Counted from the stretch's first letter, positions 31,883 through 41,140 are shown. The stretch is DNA of 64,000 nucleotides from Methyloversatilis discipulorum (GCF_000385375.1 NZ_ARVV01000001.1:2418001-2482000), one strand, 5' to 3'. Notes: a model not told the origin generated them from the sequence alone. Made by a program: numbers and translations.

Positions 31883-32227
31883 ATGCTTCGCGTCTTCGGT
31901 ATCAAGCGCTGCGACACGATGTCGCGCGCCTTCGCCTGGCTTGCCGACCGGCACATCGATTTCCAGCTGCATGACTACAAGAAGGACGGCGTGCCGGCAG
32001 ACGCCCTGGCCGACTGGATACGCCGCGCCGGCTGGCAGGCCGTCGTCAATACGCGCGGCACCACCTTCCGCAAGCTGCCGCCCGACCAGACCACCGACCT
32101 CGACGCCGATCGCGCGTTCGCGCTGCTCAGCGCCAACCCGTCGGCCATCCGCCGGCCCATCGTCGATCACGGCGGCGAACTGCTGATCGGTTTCGATCCG
32201 CAACGCTGGGCGGAGGTGCTCGGATGA
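31883..32227 (+). CDS. ArsC/Spx-family reductase (YffB type)
   Basis: The 114-residue protein has a thioredoxin-like ArsC fold, with a single redox cysteine in FGIKRCDTMSRAFAWL and the conserved segment NTRGTTFRKLP. The YffB/Spx-like subgroup differs from true arsenate reductases, lacking the CGTSR context, and its substrate is not established. It overlaps hslO by four bases (ATGA). I start at ATG 31883; the upstream open frame runs antisense through the SNase-like gene. Confidence 0.88.
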   Translation: MLRVFGIKRCDTMSRAFAWLADRHIDFQLHDYKKDGVPADALADWIRRAGWQAVVNTRGTTFRKLPPDQTTDLDADRAFALLSANPSAIRRPIVDHGGELLIGFDPQRWAEVLG

Positions 32228-33096
32228 GCGCGACTGACCTGATCCAGCGCTTCATGTTCGAAGGTCTGGACATACGCGGCGCCCGCGTACGCCTGTCTGA
32301 AGGCTGGCAGTCCATGCTGCGTGGCCGCGGCTACGGGCCCGTCGTGACGCGCCTGCTCGGCGAGGTGACCGTGGTGTCGCTGATGGTGGGCGGCCAGCTC
32401 AAGCAGCCGGGCCGGCTGACCGTTCAGGTGCGCGGCAATGGCGCGGTGAGCATGCTGGTGGTCGATTGCGACCAGCAATTGCGCATCCGCGGCATGGCGA
32501 GTGCGCCGGCCGATCTGGTCGAAGCACCGCTGCCCGAGTTGCTGGGCGACGGCCATCTGGTCATGACCATGCAGCCGGAAAGCGCGCCTACGCCCTACCA
32601 GAGCGTGGTACCACTCGAAGGCGCGACGGTGGCCGAGGTGTTCGAACATTTCCTCGAACAGTCCGAACAGCAGCCCACCGCACTGTGGCTGGCTGCCGAC
32701 GGCGATACGGCGAGCGGACTGTTCCTGCAGAAACTCCCGGGCGCCGACCAGCGCGATCCCGACGGCTGGGCGCGGGTGTGCCATCTGGCCGCCACGGTGA
32801 CGCCGAACGAACTGAAGACGCTGGACACCGAAACGCTGCTCGGACGACTGTTCCACGAGGAGATACAGGCAGGCGGCATCCGCGTGTTCGAAGCACAGAC
32901 GCCCCGCCATCACTGCCCGCGCGACGAGGAAAAGGTCCGTCGGCTGGTGCTGTCGCTGGGCCGCGCCGAGGTCGAATCCATCCTCGCCGAGAAGGGCGAG
33001 CTGCACATCCATGACGACATGTGCAATCACGACTACCGCTTCAGCGCGGCCGACATCGCCCGCCTGTTCGGCGATCCGCCGGCTGCAGTGCATTGA
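32224..33096 (+). CDS. hslO: Hsp33-family redox chaperone with altered zinc site
   Basis: Hsp33 is a holdase activated when its zinc-bound cysteines oxidise. The 290-residue protein has the family fold (QLRIRGMASAP, SLGRAEVESILAEKGELHI and C-terminal YRFSAADIARLFG). The usual CxC...CxxC zinc motif is altered to His229-x-Cys231 and Asp264-x2-Cys267, so two of four cysteines are replaced. Zinc might still bind through His/Asp, but redox switching would differ. It is coupled to the ArsC-like gene upstream, which may suggest a shared thiol-stress role. Confidence 0.88.
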   Translation: MSATDLIQRFMFEGLDIRGARVRLSEGWQSMLRGRGYGPVVTRLLGEVTVVSLMVGGQLKQPGRLTVQVRGNGAVSMLVVDCDQQLRIRGMASAPADLVEAPLPELLGDGHLVMTMQPESAPTPYQSVVPLEGATVAEVFEHFLEQSEQQPTALWLAADGDTASGLFLQKLPGADQRDPDGWARVCHLAATVTPNELKTLDTETLLGRLFHEEIQAGGIRVFEAQTPRHHCPRDEEKVRRLVLSLGRAEVESILAEKGELHIHDDMCNHDYRFSAADIARLFGDPPAAVH

Positions 33097-33158
33097 AGAG
33101 CCGTGTTGCCCGCAGGTCGGGCACTGAGTAGACTTTCGACATTTCCCGCGGACTCCCC

Positions 33159-33959
33159 ATGGCGCGCAAGCCCGATACTTCGGCCATAGAACTCAAAAGC
33201 GCCACGCTCGAAGCGATGCGTGCCGTGCTGCGCAGCGACGACTGCTCGGCCATCGCCGCGGCGCTCGACGCACGGCTCGGCAACATGCCCGGCTTCTTCT
33301 CCGGCGAACCGGTGGTGATCGACTGCAGCGAACTGCCGGCCGACGCCCGCCCCGACCTGCCAGCCATCCGCGACGCACTTGGCCGGCACGCGCTGACCGC
33401 CGTGGCCGTGCAGGCCGCGTGCGATGAGGCGGCCGACGAAGCGCGCGCGCTCGGCATGGCCGTGCTGGCAGCCGAGAGCGCGCCGCGCGCCGTACCGGCG
33501 CCCACACTGGAATCCGCGCCAGAAACGCCGGCCCCGGCACCCGAGCCCGCACCCGCACCCGAGCCCGTGGCCGCAAGCGCGCCGGAAGCCGTGGTCACGC
33601 AGGCCCAGCGGCGCACCGAAATCATCGACAAGCCCTTGCGCTCCGGTCAGCGCATCTACGCGCGTGGCTGCGATCTGGTGGTGCTGGCCATGGTCAGCGC
33701 CGGCGCCGAAGTGATCGCCGACGGCAACATCCACGTCTACGCGCCGCTGCGCGGCCGCGCGCTGGCCGGCGCCTCGGGCGACACGCAGGCGCGCATCTTC
33801 ACCACCTGCTTCGAGGCGGAACTGGTGTCGATCGCCGGCGTGTACAGGACCTTCGAACACACGGCCAGCGGCGAACTGCTGCGCCGACCGGCGCACGTGC
33901 GCCTGGAAGACCATTCGGACAAACAGGTATTGACCGTCGCCGCTTTGGCGACCACCTGA
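33159..33959 (+). CDS. minC: Septum site-determining protein MinC
   Basis: MinC inhibits FtsZ ring formation away from midcell. The 266-residue protein has the N-terminal FtsZ-acting domain (residues 1-105), a linker of alternating Ala-Pro-Glu (about residues 110-145), and the C-terminal beta-helix that binds MinD ([49 protein letters not shown]). It is the first gene of minCDE. Confidence 0.95.
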   Translation: MARKPDTSAIELKSATLEAMRAVLRSDDCSAIAAALDARLGNMPGFFSGEPVVIDCSELPADARPDLPAIRDALGRHALTAVAVQAACDEAADEARALGMAVLAAESAPRAVPAPTLESAPETPAPAPEPAPAPEPVAASAPEAVVTQAQRRTEIIDKPLRSGQRIYARGCDLVVLAMVSAGAEVIADGNIHVYAPLRGRALAGASGDTQARIFTTCFEAELVSIAGVYRTFEHTASGELLRRPAHVRLEDHSDKQVLTVAALATT

Positions 33960-33979
33960 ATCACAAGAGGGAGAACACA

Positions 33980-34795
33980 GTGACCCGTATCGTAGTCGTC
34001 ACATCCGGCAAGGGCGGCGTGGGCAAGACCACGACCAGCGCCGCGTTTTCGTCCGGCCTCGCACTGCGCGGCAAGAAGACCGCGGTGATCGATTTCGACG
34101 TCGGCCTGCGCAATCTCGACCTCATCATGGGCTGCGAACGCCGCGTGGTGTATGACTTCGTGAACGTGATCCACGGCGAAGCCAACCTGACCCAGGCGCT
34201 GATCAAGGACAAGCACTGCGAAAACCTGTTCGTGCTGCCCGCCTCGCAGACGCGCGACAAGGACGCGCTGACCGAAGAAGGCGTCGAGAAGGTGCTGAAG
34301 GACCTCGCCGACATGGGTTTCGACTACATCGTGTGCGACTCGCCGGCCGGCATCGAGCACGGCGCGGTGATGGCGCTCACCTTCGCCGACGAGGCGGTCA
34401 TCGTGACCAATCCGGAAGTCAGTTCGGTGCGCGACTCGGACCGCATACTTGGCATCCTGCAGTCGAAATCGCGCCGCGCGCGCGACGGCCGCGAGCCGGT
34501 GAAGGAACATCTGGTGGTCACCCGCTACTCGCCCAAGCGCGCCGTCGAAGGCGAAATGCTGAGCCACGTCGACGTGCAGGAAATCCTGCGCATCCCGGTG
34601 CTGGGCGTGATCCCGGAATCGGAAATCGTGCTGCAGGCCTCGAACCAGGGCACGCCGGCCATCCACATGGAAGGCAGCGACGTCGCCCAGGCGTATGAGG
34701 ACGTGGTTGCGCGCTTCCTCGGCGAAGAGCGCCCGCTGCGCTTCGTCGACTACGAAAAGCCCGGCCTGCTCAAGCGCCTGTTCGGAGGGAAGTAA
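33980..34795 (+). CDS. minD: Septum site-determining ATPase MinD
   Basis: MinD is the membrane-cycling ATPase that recruits MinC and is displaced by MinE. The 271-residue protein starts at a GTG behind a GAGGGAG site. The deviant Walker [10 protein letters not shown], the switch [10 protein letters not shown] and the C-terminal amphipathic membrane helix ([11 protein letters not shown]) are present. It is 20 bp from minC and 2 bp from minE. Confidence 0.97.
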   Translation: MTRIVVVTSGKGGVGKTTTSAAFSSGLALRGKKTAVIDFDVGLRNLDLIMGCERRVVYDFVNVIHGEANLTQALIKDKHCENLFVLPASQTRDKDALTEEGVEKVLKDLADMGFDYIVCDSPAGIEHGAVMALTFADEAVIVTNPEVSSVRDSDRILGILQSKSRRARDGREPVKEHLVVTRYSPKRAVEGEMLSHVDVQEILRIPVLGVIPESEIVLQASNQGTPAIHMEGSDVAQAYEDVVARFLGEERPLRFVDYEKPGLLKRLFGGK

Positions 34796-34797
34796 GC

Positions 34798-35055
34798 ATG
34801 TCCCTGCTTTCCCTGATCTTCGGCCAGAAGCAGAAGACCGCCTCGATCGCGAAGGAACGCCTGCAGCTCATCATCGCGCGCGAGCGCGGATCGAACTCGG
34901 CGCCCGACTTCCTGCCGGCGCTGCAGCAGGAACTGGTCGCGGTGATTTCGAAATACGTGCGCGTGAACCCGGAAGACATCAAGGTCCAGCTCGAAAAGCA
35001 GGACAACTACGAGGTACTCGAAGTCAACATCGTGCTGCCCGAGCAGCGCAATTGA
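34798..35055 (+). CDS. minE: Cell division topological specificity factor MinE
   Basis: MinE stimulates the MinD ATPase and drives pole-to-pole oscillation. The 85-residue product has the N-terminal membrane-targeting/MinD-binding part ([17 protein letters not shown]) and the dimerising topological domain ([36 protein letters not shown]). Its stop overlaps the start of the next gene in a TTGA arrangement. Confidence 0.96.
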   Translation: MSLLSLIFGQKQKTASIAKERLQLIIARERGSNSAPDFLPALQQELVAVISKYVRVNPEDIKVQLEKQDNYEVLEVNIVLPEQRN

Positions 35056-35849
35056 ACCTCGCTTCGCTGTTGGGCAGCGGCCGCACGAAGACACCGCGCA
35101 ACTCGATAGACGTGTCCGAGGCGGCCGGCGTGCGCTACCTGCACTTCGGTTCCGAATGGGTGCAGGGCGCGATGCGCGTCGCGCGCCCGTTCGCGCTCGA
35201 GCTCGAGTACACGCGCGAAATGATGCTGCCGCTGCTGTTCGCGCCGCACGACGCATGGCCTGCGCGCGTGCTGGTGATCGGGCTGGGTGCTGGCTCGGTC
35301 ACCAAGTTCCTGCATCGTTACTGCCCGCAGTCGGACATCACCGTGGTCGAGATCGATCCGCGCATGCCGGCCGTCGCGGCGATGCATTTCCGGTTGCCGG
35401 CCGAGGATGAGCGTCTGCGCATCGTCATCGGCGACGGCGCGAAGTTCGTCGCCGAAACCGAGACGGAATGGGACTTCATCCTGGTCGACGGCTATGACCA
35501 CCGGGCGCGCGCCAATGCGCTCGATACCGCCGCCTTTCACCAGCACTGCCGCACGCACCTCGCCGCCGACGGGCGCGTCTGTCTGAACATGTTCGGTCGC
35601 ACGCGCGGCTTCCGCGCCAGTGCGCAGCGCCTGATCGACGCCCACGACGGGCGTGCGCTGGTGCTGCCGTCACTGGATGAAGGCAATGCGATCTGCGTCG
35701 CCGGCGGCACCGAGGTGATCGACCTGTCGCTCGACACCTTGCGCGAGCGTGCGCGCCAGCTGCGCGCGCAGACCACGCTGAATCTTGCACCGACCTTGAG
35801 CCGGCTCGAAAAGGCCGGTTACTGCCCGGGCGGACGCCTCAAGCTCTGA
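35052..35849 (+). CDS. Spermidine-synthase-like protein
   Basis: The 265-residue protein has a Rossmann methyltransferase fold close to polyamine synthases: [21 protein letters not shown], the glycine-rich [15 protein letters not shown], and the acidic end VVEIDPRM. The canonical catalytic DSSDP-type motif is replaced by [12 protein letters not shown], so true putrescine aminopropyltransferase activity is doubtful. The TTG at 35052 overlaps the minE stop and is the only start giving the conserved N-terminus without a long extension. It ends at a strong terminator. Confidence 0.78.
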   Translation: MNLASLLGSGRTKTPRNSIDVSEAAGVRYLHFGSEWVQGAMRVARPFALELEYTREMMLPLLFAPHDAWPARVLVIGLGAGSVTKFLHRYCPQSDITVVEIDPRMPAVAAMHFRLPAEDERLRIVIGDGAKFVAETETEWDFILVDGYDHRARANALDTAAFHQHCRTHLAADGRVCLNMFGRTRGFRASAQRLIDAHDGRALVLPSLDEGNAICVAGGTEVIDLSLDTLRERARQLRAQTTLNLAPTLSRLEKAGYCPGGRLKL

Positions 35850-35872
35850 ACGGCGCCGCACGGCCGGCGGGC

Positions 35873-35907
35873 AACAAAAAAGCCGGCAATGCCGGCTTTT
35901 TTGTTGG
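35873..35907. terminator. Strong bidirectional terminator
   Basis: A perfect 16-bp stem (35873-35888 with 35892-35907) around an AAT loop, with A- and T-runs in the arms, sits between the convergent spermidine-synthase-like gene and the cytochrome genes. Confidence 0.95.
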
Positions 35908-35922
35908 AGCAGAGACGCAAAC

Positions 35923-36246
35923 TCAGCGACGGGTGACCAGCGGACCGGCCTGCGACGCGAAGTAGGCGGCCAGATCGGCCATGTCCTGATCACTCAGCGC
36001 ACCTACCTGAGCCGCCATGATGGCGTTCTTGCGCGTGCCCTTCTTGTACTGCTGCAGCGCCTGCAGCAGGTAGTCCTCGTGCTGACCGCCGATGCGCGGG
36101 AAAGCCGGTGCCGGGCTGTTGCCGTCGGCACCATGACAGGCGGCGCAGGCAGCCGACTTTTCCTTGCCCTTGGCGGCATCGCCAGCGTGGGCGACGGACA
36201 TGCCCACCATGGCGGCGAGCGCAACGAATGCGAATTTCTTCATCAT
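35923..36246 (-). CDS. Periplasmic monoheme cytochrome c (class I)
   Basis: The 107-residue precursor has a signal peptide ending near VAHAGDAA and one heme site CAACHGADG. The probable axial methionine is in KNAIMAAQVGALSDQDMADLAAYF. This is the c553/c4-half type of small electron carrier. It follows a paralogue by 12 bp and shares its plan, so the two are probably an old tandem duplication transcribed together. Confidence 0.9.
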   Translation of the reverse strand: MMKKFAFVALAAMVGMSVAHAGDAAKGKEKSAACAACHGADGNSPAPAFPRIGGQHEDYLLQALQQYKKGTRKNAIMAAQVGALSDQDMADLAAYFASQAGPLVTRR

Positions 36247-36258
36247 GGCCTGCGTTCC

Positions 36259-36576
36259 TTATTTCTGGGCGCCGTAGTAGGCAGCGAGGTCGGCCATGTC
36301 CTGCTCGGTCAGGCTGGCAGCGATACCGGTCATCGTCGGGTGCTTGCGGTCACCGTTCTTGTAGGCCTGCAGCGCGGCAACGATGTACTCCGGGTACTGA
36401 CCGCCGATGCGGGGCACCTTGTAGGTCTTCGGGAATGCGGTCTGGTAGCCCGGAATGCCGTGACAGCCGACGCACATCGAAATCTTGTCCTTGGCTGCGT
36501 CGGCATTGCCCTCGGCAGCGAAGGCGAGCGGGCTGGCGCAGACGGCTACGACAGCAAGAAGGGTCCTGGCGCTCAT
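36259..36576 (-). CDS. Periplasmic monoheme cytochrome c (class I), first of a pair
   Basis: From ATG 36576 (GAGAG upstream) the 105-residue precursor has a signal peptide ending near PLAFAAEG and one heme site CVGCHGIPG. The axial methionine candidate is in RKHPTMTGIAASLTEQDMADLAAYY. It resembles its neighbour at 35923-36246 along its whole length. An FNR-like box lies 66 bases upstream, so use in low-oxygen respiration is plausible. Confidence 0.9.
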   Translation of the reverse strand: MSARTLLAVVAVCASPLAFAAEGNADAAKDKISMCVGCHGIPGYQTAFPKTYKVPRIGGQYPEYIVAALQAYKNGDRKHPTMTGIAASLTEQDMADLAAYYGAQK

Positions 36577-36641
36577 CGAGTCTCTCTTCTTATGGGTTGA
36601 AGTGGATTCCTGCAAAATCGCGGCGCAGTTTAGCCAAGTAC

Positions 36642-36655
36642 TTGATGAGCGTCAA
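36642..36655 (-). promoter_or_regulatory. FNR/Anr-like box upstream of the cytochrome pair
   Basis: On the minus strand TTGAC-GCTC-ATCAA matches the FNR consensus TTGAT-N4-ATCAA at nine of ten positions. It lies 66-79 bases before the first cytochrome start, a distance that fits a class II activator site. A weak -10 (GATTTT, near 36614-36619) is at the right spacing. Confidence 0.55.
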
Positions 36656-36702
36656 AATTAGTGCGCCGCAACAGTGCTTGGCAACCGCGCCGCCGGTGCT
36701 CC

Positions 36703-37692
36703 TCAGACCACCGAAGTGTCGACGACGAGACGGCCGCGCACCTGACCATCGATGAATCGTGGGGCCACGGTGATCACATCGGCCAGCGGCACCACCTGCG
36801 TGATGCGGTCCAGCAGGTCCATCGGCATGTCGCGCACGATGCGTGCCCAGGCCGCCTCGCGCGGAGCGCGGGCGACGGTGACGCTGTTGATGCCGTACAG
36901 CGTGACGCCGCGCAGGATGAAAGGCGCCACCGTGGCCGGGAAGTCCATGCCCTGCGCCAACCCACAGGCCGCCACCGCACCGTTCTCGCGCGTCGCCGCG
37001 CACGCATTGACCAGCGTGTGCGAACCGACGCTGTCGACGACGCCCGCCCAGCGCTCCTTCGCCAGCGGCCGGCCGGGCGCCGACAGCGTGGCGCGGTCGA
37101 TCACCGATTCGGCGCCCAGCGATTTCAGGTAATCGGTCTCCTCCAGCCGGCCGGTGCTGGCCACCACGCGGTAACCGAGCCTGGCGAGCAGCGCCACGGC
37201 AACCGAGCCGACGCCACCGCTGGCGCCCGTCACCAGCACCTCGCCATCACCCGGCTGCAGGCCGTGACGTTCCAGCGCCATCACGCACAACATGGCGGTA
37301 AAACCGGCGGTGCCGACCGCCATCGCATGCTTCGCATCCAGCCCCGCCGGCAGGCCGACCAGCCAGTCGCCCTTCACCTGAGCGCGCTGTGCCAGACCGC
37401 CCCAGTGACCTTCGCCGACGCCGAAGCCGGTCAGCACGACCGGGTCGCCCACCTTCCACAGCGGGTGACTGCTCTGTTCCACCGTGCCGGCGAAATCGAT
37501 GCCCGGCACCATGGGCCACTTGCGCACGATGGGGCTGCGCCCGGTGATGGCCAGCGCGTCCTTGTAATTGAGGCTGGACCAGCTGACGGCGACGCGCACA
37601 TCGCCTTCGGGCAGCGCTGCGTCGTCGATATCCTTCAAGCTGGCGATCGTCTTGCCGCCCTCGCCCTGCTCCAGCAATATGCCCTTGAACAT
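36703..37692 (-). CDS. YhdH/AcuI-type quinone oxidoreductase-family protein
   Basis: This is a medium-chain zinc-free NADPH dehydrogenase/reductase of 329 residues. The nucleotide-binding motif VTGASGGVGSVAVALLARLGY is near residue 150, and the N-terminal SSLNYKDALAITGR and PMVPGIDFAGTV blocks fit YhdH/AcuI. The characterised members reduce acrylyl-CoA to propionyl-CoA. The ATG at 37692 follows GGAGGAAAG. It is monocistronic and divergent from the arsS-led operon. Confidence 0.88.
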   Translation of the reverse strand: MFKGILLEQGEGGKTIASLKDIDDAALPEGDVRVAVSWSSLNYKDALAITGRSPIVRKWPMVPGIDFAGTVEQSSHPLWKVGDPVVLTGFGVGEGHWGGLAQRAQVKGDWLVGLPAGLDAKHAMAVGTAGFTAMLCVMALERHGLQPGDGEVLVTGASGGVGSVAVALLARLGYRVVASTGRLEETDYLKSLGAESVIDRATLSAPGRPLAKERWAGVVDSVGSHTLVNACAATRENGAVAACGLAQGMDFPATVAPFILRGVTLYGINSVTVARAPREAAWARIVRDMPMDLLDRITQVVPLADVITVAPRFIDGQVRGRLVVDTSVV

Positions 37693-37828
37693 TCTTTCTT
37701 TCCTCCGGTCGTTAGCCCGGGAGCGTCGATGACGTGTCCCGCTGCCGGCGAAGCATACTGCAGCTCGGCCGTAAGGTTTTCCGCCCGCAGGCGGTCTGCT
37801 GCCGCACAGACATCGAGGACTTCTCCGC

Positions 37829-38791
37829 ATGCACGCCACCCTGCCGCTGCTGTCCCGCACCGACTTCCCGCCACTGCGCCGCCATCGCACCGAAGTGCTG
37901 CAGGTCAATCTGGGCTACACCTGCAACCAGAGCTGCCTGCACTGCCACGTGAATGCAGGCCCGACGCGCACCGAACAGATGAGCGCCGAGAACATCCGCG
38001 CCGTGCTCGACTTCATCCGCGCCAGCGACGTTCGTCAGCTCGATCTGACCGGCGGCGCACCGGAAATGAATCCGCACTTCCGCGCGCTGGTGGTCGAGGC
38101 GCGCGCGCTCGGCGTATCGGTGATGGACCGCTGCAACCTCACCATCCTGTCCGAACCGGGCCACGAGGGATTGGCGGCCTTCCTGGCCGAGCAGAGCGTG
38201 CAGGTGACCGCGTCGCTGCCCTGCTACCTGGAGGACAACGTCGACCGGCAGCGCGGCAGCGGCGTGTTCGCACGCAGCATCGCCGGACTGAAGCAGCTGA
38301 ATGCGCTCGGCTACGGCCGGGCGGACGGCGGTCTCGAACTGAATCTGGTGTTCAACCCGCAGGGCCCCGCACTGCCACCGCCGCAGGCCCAGCTGGAAGG
38401 GGCGTATCGCGAGCACCTCGGGCGCGCATACGGCATCGTGTTCACCCGCCTGCTGACGCTGGCCAACATGCCGATCCAGCGCTTCGGCTCGACGCTGGTG
38501 TCCAAGGGTCTGTTCTCCGGCTACATGGAATTGCTGCGCGGCGCGCACCGTGACGACAACCTGCAGAACGTGATGTGCCGCAACCAGTTGAGCGTGGACT
38601 GGCAGGGCCACGTGTACGACTGCGACTTCAACCAGATGCTGGGGTTGCCGCTGCGCATCGAGGGACGGCCGCGCACCCATCTGTCGCAACTGCTGGGGCG
38701 CGATCTCGATGGCAATCCGGTGGTGGTGGCCGATCACTGCTATGGCTGTACCGCCGGACAGGGTTCGTCCTGTGGCGGCGCACTGAACTGA
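37829..38791 (+). CDS. arsS: ArsS-type radical SAM/Cys-rich protein
   Basis: The 320-residue radical SAM enzyme binds a 4Fe-4S cluster through Cys32, Cys36 and Cys39 (CNQSCLHCH). DLTGGAPEMNPHF is the family's SAM-binding motif. The C-terminal cysteine-rich domain (CRNQLSVDWQGHVYDCDFNQM, then CYGCTAGQGSSCGG) matches TIGR04167, the rSAM/SeCys family named ArsS in arsenosugar biosynthesis. The position that is selenocysteine in some relatives is an ordinary Cys here. It is the first gene of an eight-gene operon. No arsM lies nearby, so the substrate is uncertain. Confidence 0.88.
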   Translation: MHATLPLLSRTDFPPLRRHRTEVLQVNLGYTCNQSCLHCHVNAGPTRTEQMSAENIRAVLDFIRASDVRQLDLTGGAPEMNPHFRALVVEARALGVSVMDRCNLTILSEPGHEGLAAFLAEQSVQVTASLPCYLEDNVDRQRGSGVFARSIAGLKQLNALGYGRADGGLELNLVFNPQGPALPPPQAQLEGAYREHLGRAYGIVFTRLLTLANMPIQRFGSTLVSKGLFSGYMELLRGAHRDDNLQNVMCRNQLSVDWQGHVYDCDFNQMLGLPLRIEGRPRTHLSQLLGRDLDGNPVVVADHCYGCTAGQGSSCGGALN

Positions 38792-38801
38792 ACGCGCCGC
38801 G

Positions 38802-40196
38802 ATGAACGACCCTCTGCTGTTCGGCGCCGCCTTCTGGGGCTTCCTGATCCTGTACGGCGCCGGCATGTACGCGCTGTCGCCGCGCGCGGTCGGTCACGCC
38901 GGCTTCTTCCGCGGCCACGACGAAGCGGGCCGTCCGGCCGCCACATGGGCGCTCGGCGCCAGCATCTTCATTTCGTGGATATTCGCCAAGTCCATCACCA
39001 ACGCGGCGAACCTCGGCGCCACCTACGGCATCGTCGGCGGCCTCGCCTACGCCACCTACTGGCTGTCCATCCCGCTCGCCGGCTGGGCCATCCTGCGGCT
39101 GCGTCGCCGGTATGCGGCGACCGGTCTGCTGTCCTTCCTGATCACCCGTTACGGCCGCCTCGCCGCGCTGGCCTTTTCGCTGGCCATTCTGGTGCGACTG
39201 TTCAACGAGGTGTGGAGCAACACCTCGGTGGTCGGCGGTTACTACGGCGAAGCGGGTTCGGCCGGCTTCATCGGCGCGGCGCTGCTGTTCACCGCGGCCA
39301 CGCTGTTCTACAGCCTGAAGGGCGGACTGCGCTCGTCCATCTACACCGACGTGCTGCAGACCGTGCTGTTCGTCGGCTTCTTCGCCGTGGTCATGCTGAT
39401 GGTGCTGCCCACGCACGGACCGGCGACGCTGCTGTCGACCGGCGACTGGCGCTTCGACACGGGCGTCGACCTGTTGCTGGTGGCCGCGCTGCAGGTACTG
39501 TCCTATCCCTTCCACGATCCGGTGCTGACCGATCGCGGCTTCATCACCGACGAGCGCCGCATGCTGCGCGCCTTCGTCTGGGCCGGCCTGCTCGGCTTCG
39601 CCTGCATCCTGCTGTTTTCGCTGGTGGGTGTGCACGCGCGGCTGGAAGGCATCGCCGGCGGCGACAACGTGCCGGCCGCGCTCGCCCGCAGCATGGGGCC
39701 GGCTGCGCTGTTCGTGATGACCATCGTGATGGTGGCGGCCGCCGGTTCGACGCTGGACTCGACCTTCTCTTCGGTTGCCCGCCACGTCGCGCAGGAACTG
39801 CCGCAGCTGGCCGGCCGCCCGGAGCCGGCGCGCGCCATCGGCGTCGGCATGCTGGCGATGGCGGCGATCGCGCTGCTCGGCAACATTCCGATGATCGCTG
39901 GCACCGACATCCTGAAGGCGACGACGATCAGCGGCACCATGGTGATCGGGCTTGCGCCCATCTTCCTGCTGGCCGGTTTCACGCAGCCCGGCACAAGCGC
40001 CGCCGCGTGGTCCTTCCATCTCGCCTTCTGGACCGGCATGGTGCTCGGCGTGCTGCTCGCCGCCGGCCTGATACCGGACAGCTGGGCCATCGGCAGCGGC
40101 AAGTACGCCAAGCTGCTCGGCGTCAATCTTTACGGGCTGCTGCTGTGCACGGCAGGCTATCTGCTGCCCGCCCTGCTGACACGACGGGCGACATGA
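38802..40196 (+). CDS. Sodium/solute symporter (SSS family)
   Basis: The 464-residue integral membrane protein has about 12-13 hydrophobic segments and SSS-family features (SWIFAKSITNAANLGATYGIVGGLAYATYWLSIP, then SYPFHDPVLTDRGFITDERRMLRAF). It probably moves a small solute with Na+; the substrate cannot be read from sequence. It begins 10 bases after arsS and its stop overlaps the next start (ATGA), so it is an integral part of the operon. Homologues often accompany ArsS-type genes. Confidence 0.88.
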   Translation: MNDPLLFGAAFWGFLILYGAGMYALSPRAVGHAGFFRGHDEAGRPAATWALGASIFISWIFAKSITNAANLGATYGIVGGLAYATYWLSIPLAGWAILRLRRRYAATGLLSFLITRYGRLAALAFSLAILVRLFNEVWSNTSVVGGYYGEAGSAGFIGAALLFTAATLFYSLKGGLRSSIYTDVLQTVLFVGFFAVVMLMVLPTHGPATLLSTGDWRFDTGVDLLLVAALQVLSYPFHDPVLTDRGFITDERRMLRAFVWAGLLGFACILLFSLVGVHARLEGIAGGDNVPAALARSMGPAALFVMTIVMVAAAGSTLDSTFSSVARHVAQELPQLAGRPEPARAIGVGMLAMAAIALLGNIPMIAGTDILKATTISGTMVIGLAPIFLLAGFTQPGTSAAAWSFHLAFWTGMVLGVLLAAGLIPDSWAIGSGKYAKLLGVNLYGLLLCTAGYLLPALLTRRAT

Positions 40197-41140
40197 ATAT
40201 GGACAACGACATCGCGCACGGCAGGCCCGGTCGCAGCTGCCCGCTGCACTATCGTTACGGCGCCAGCGCACTCGCCAGTAACGCGCACGACGTCGCGGCC
40301 GACACGCTGTACGTGGTCGGTGGCCTGTACGGCAACCGCCCCGCGCTCGACGCGCTCGCCTGTTTGCTGGAAGCGGAGCGCGGCCCGGTGTGCGTGCTGT
40401 TCAACGGCGACTTCCATTGGTTCGACATCGACGCCGCCCACTTTGCCGACGTGCAGCGCCGCGTGCTCGCCTTCGATGCGATCGCCGGCAATGTCGAAGC
40501 CGAACTGGCCGACGACGCAGGCGACGCCGGTTGCGGCTGCGCCTACCCGGACGAAGTGCCGGAAGCGGTGGTCACCCGCTCGAATCTGATCCACGCCCGG
40601 CTGTCACAGACCGTGCGTCACGATCCGATGTGGCGCGGCGAACTGGCGGCGCTCGACTACTGGCGCGCGGTGCGCGTCGGCGAGGCACGCGTTGGGGTGG
40701 TGCATGGCGACGCCGAGGCACTGGCTGGCTGGACCTTCGACGCACGCGCGCTGCATGACCCGGCCCAGCGTACGGCGCACGAAGCGGCCTTCGCCGCCGC
40801 CCGCTGCGACGTGTTCGCCAGCAGCCACACCTGCCTGCCCGCGCTGGCGCGCTTCAACGAAGGCGTCGTGATCAACAACGGCGCCGCCGGCATGCCCAAT
40901 TTCCGCTACGCGCTGCATGGCGTCGTATCGCGCATCGCCGTAGCGCCGTCGCCGCACAGCCCTCTTTACGGTACCCGCATCCGCGGTGTGCATGTCGACG
41001 CCCTGCCGCTGCATTACGACAGCGCACGCTGGCTGGACGAATTCGACAGCCAGTGGCCGGCCGGCTCGCCAGCCGCACTGAACTACCGCGAGCGTATCCT
41101 GCACGGTCCGGCATGGACGCTGCGCGAGGCCGCGCCATGA
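40193..41140 (+). CDS. Degenerate calcineurin-like metallophosphoesterase
   Basis: The 315-residue protein follows the metallophosphoesterase pattern: GGLYGNRPALDAL where SDxHGN is expected, NGDFHWFD (GD at 72-73), GNVEAE (99-100), VVHGD and SSHTC in place of GHTH. The first metal-ligand motif has lost both Asp and His (Gly44, Tyr46). Either the metal site is altered or catalysis is lost. It overlaps both neighbours by four bases. The fold is inferred from the ordered motifs; the substrate is unknown. Confidence 0.75.
   Translation: MNMDNDIAHGRPGRSCPLHYRYGASALASNAHDVAADTLYVVGGLYGNRPALDALACLLEAERGPVCVLFNGDFHWFDIDAAHFADVQRRVLAFDAIAGNVEAELADDAGDAGCGCAYPDEVPEAVVTRSNLIHARLSQTVRHDPMWRGELAALDYWRAVRVGEARVGVVHGDAEALAGWTFDARALHDPAQRTAHEAAFAAARCDVFASSHTCLPALARFNEGVVINNGAAGMPNFRYALHGVVSRIAVAPSPHSPLYGTRIRGVHVDALPLHYDSARWLDEFDSQWPAGSPAALNYRERILHGPAWTLREAAP

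Noticed and set aside
38750..38791. Selenocysteine in the ArsS-type protein
   Set aside because: The C-terminal positions are TGT/TGC cysteine codons and the only TGA is the natural stop.
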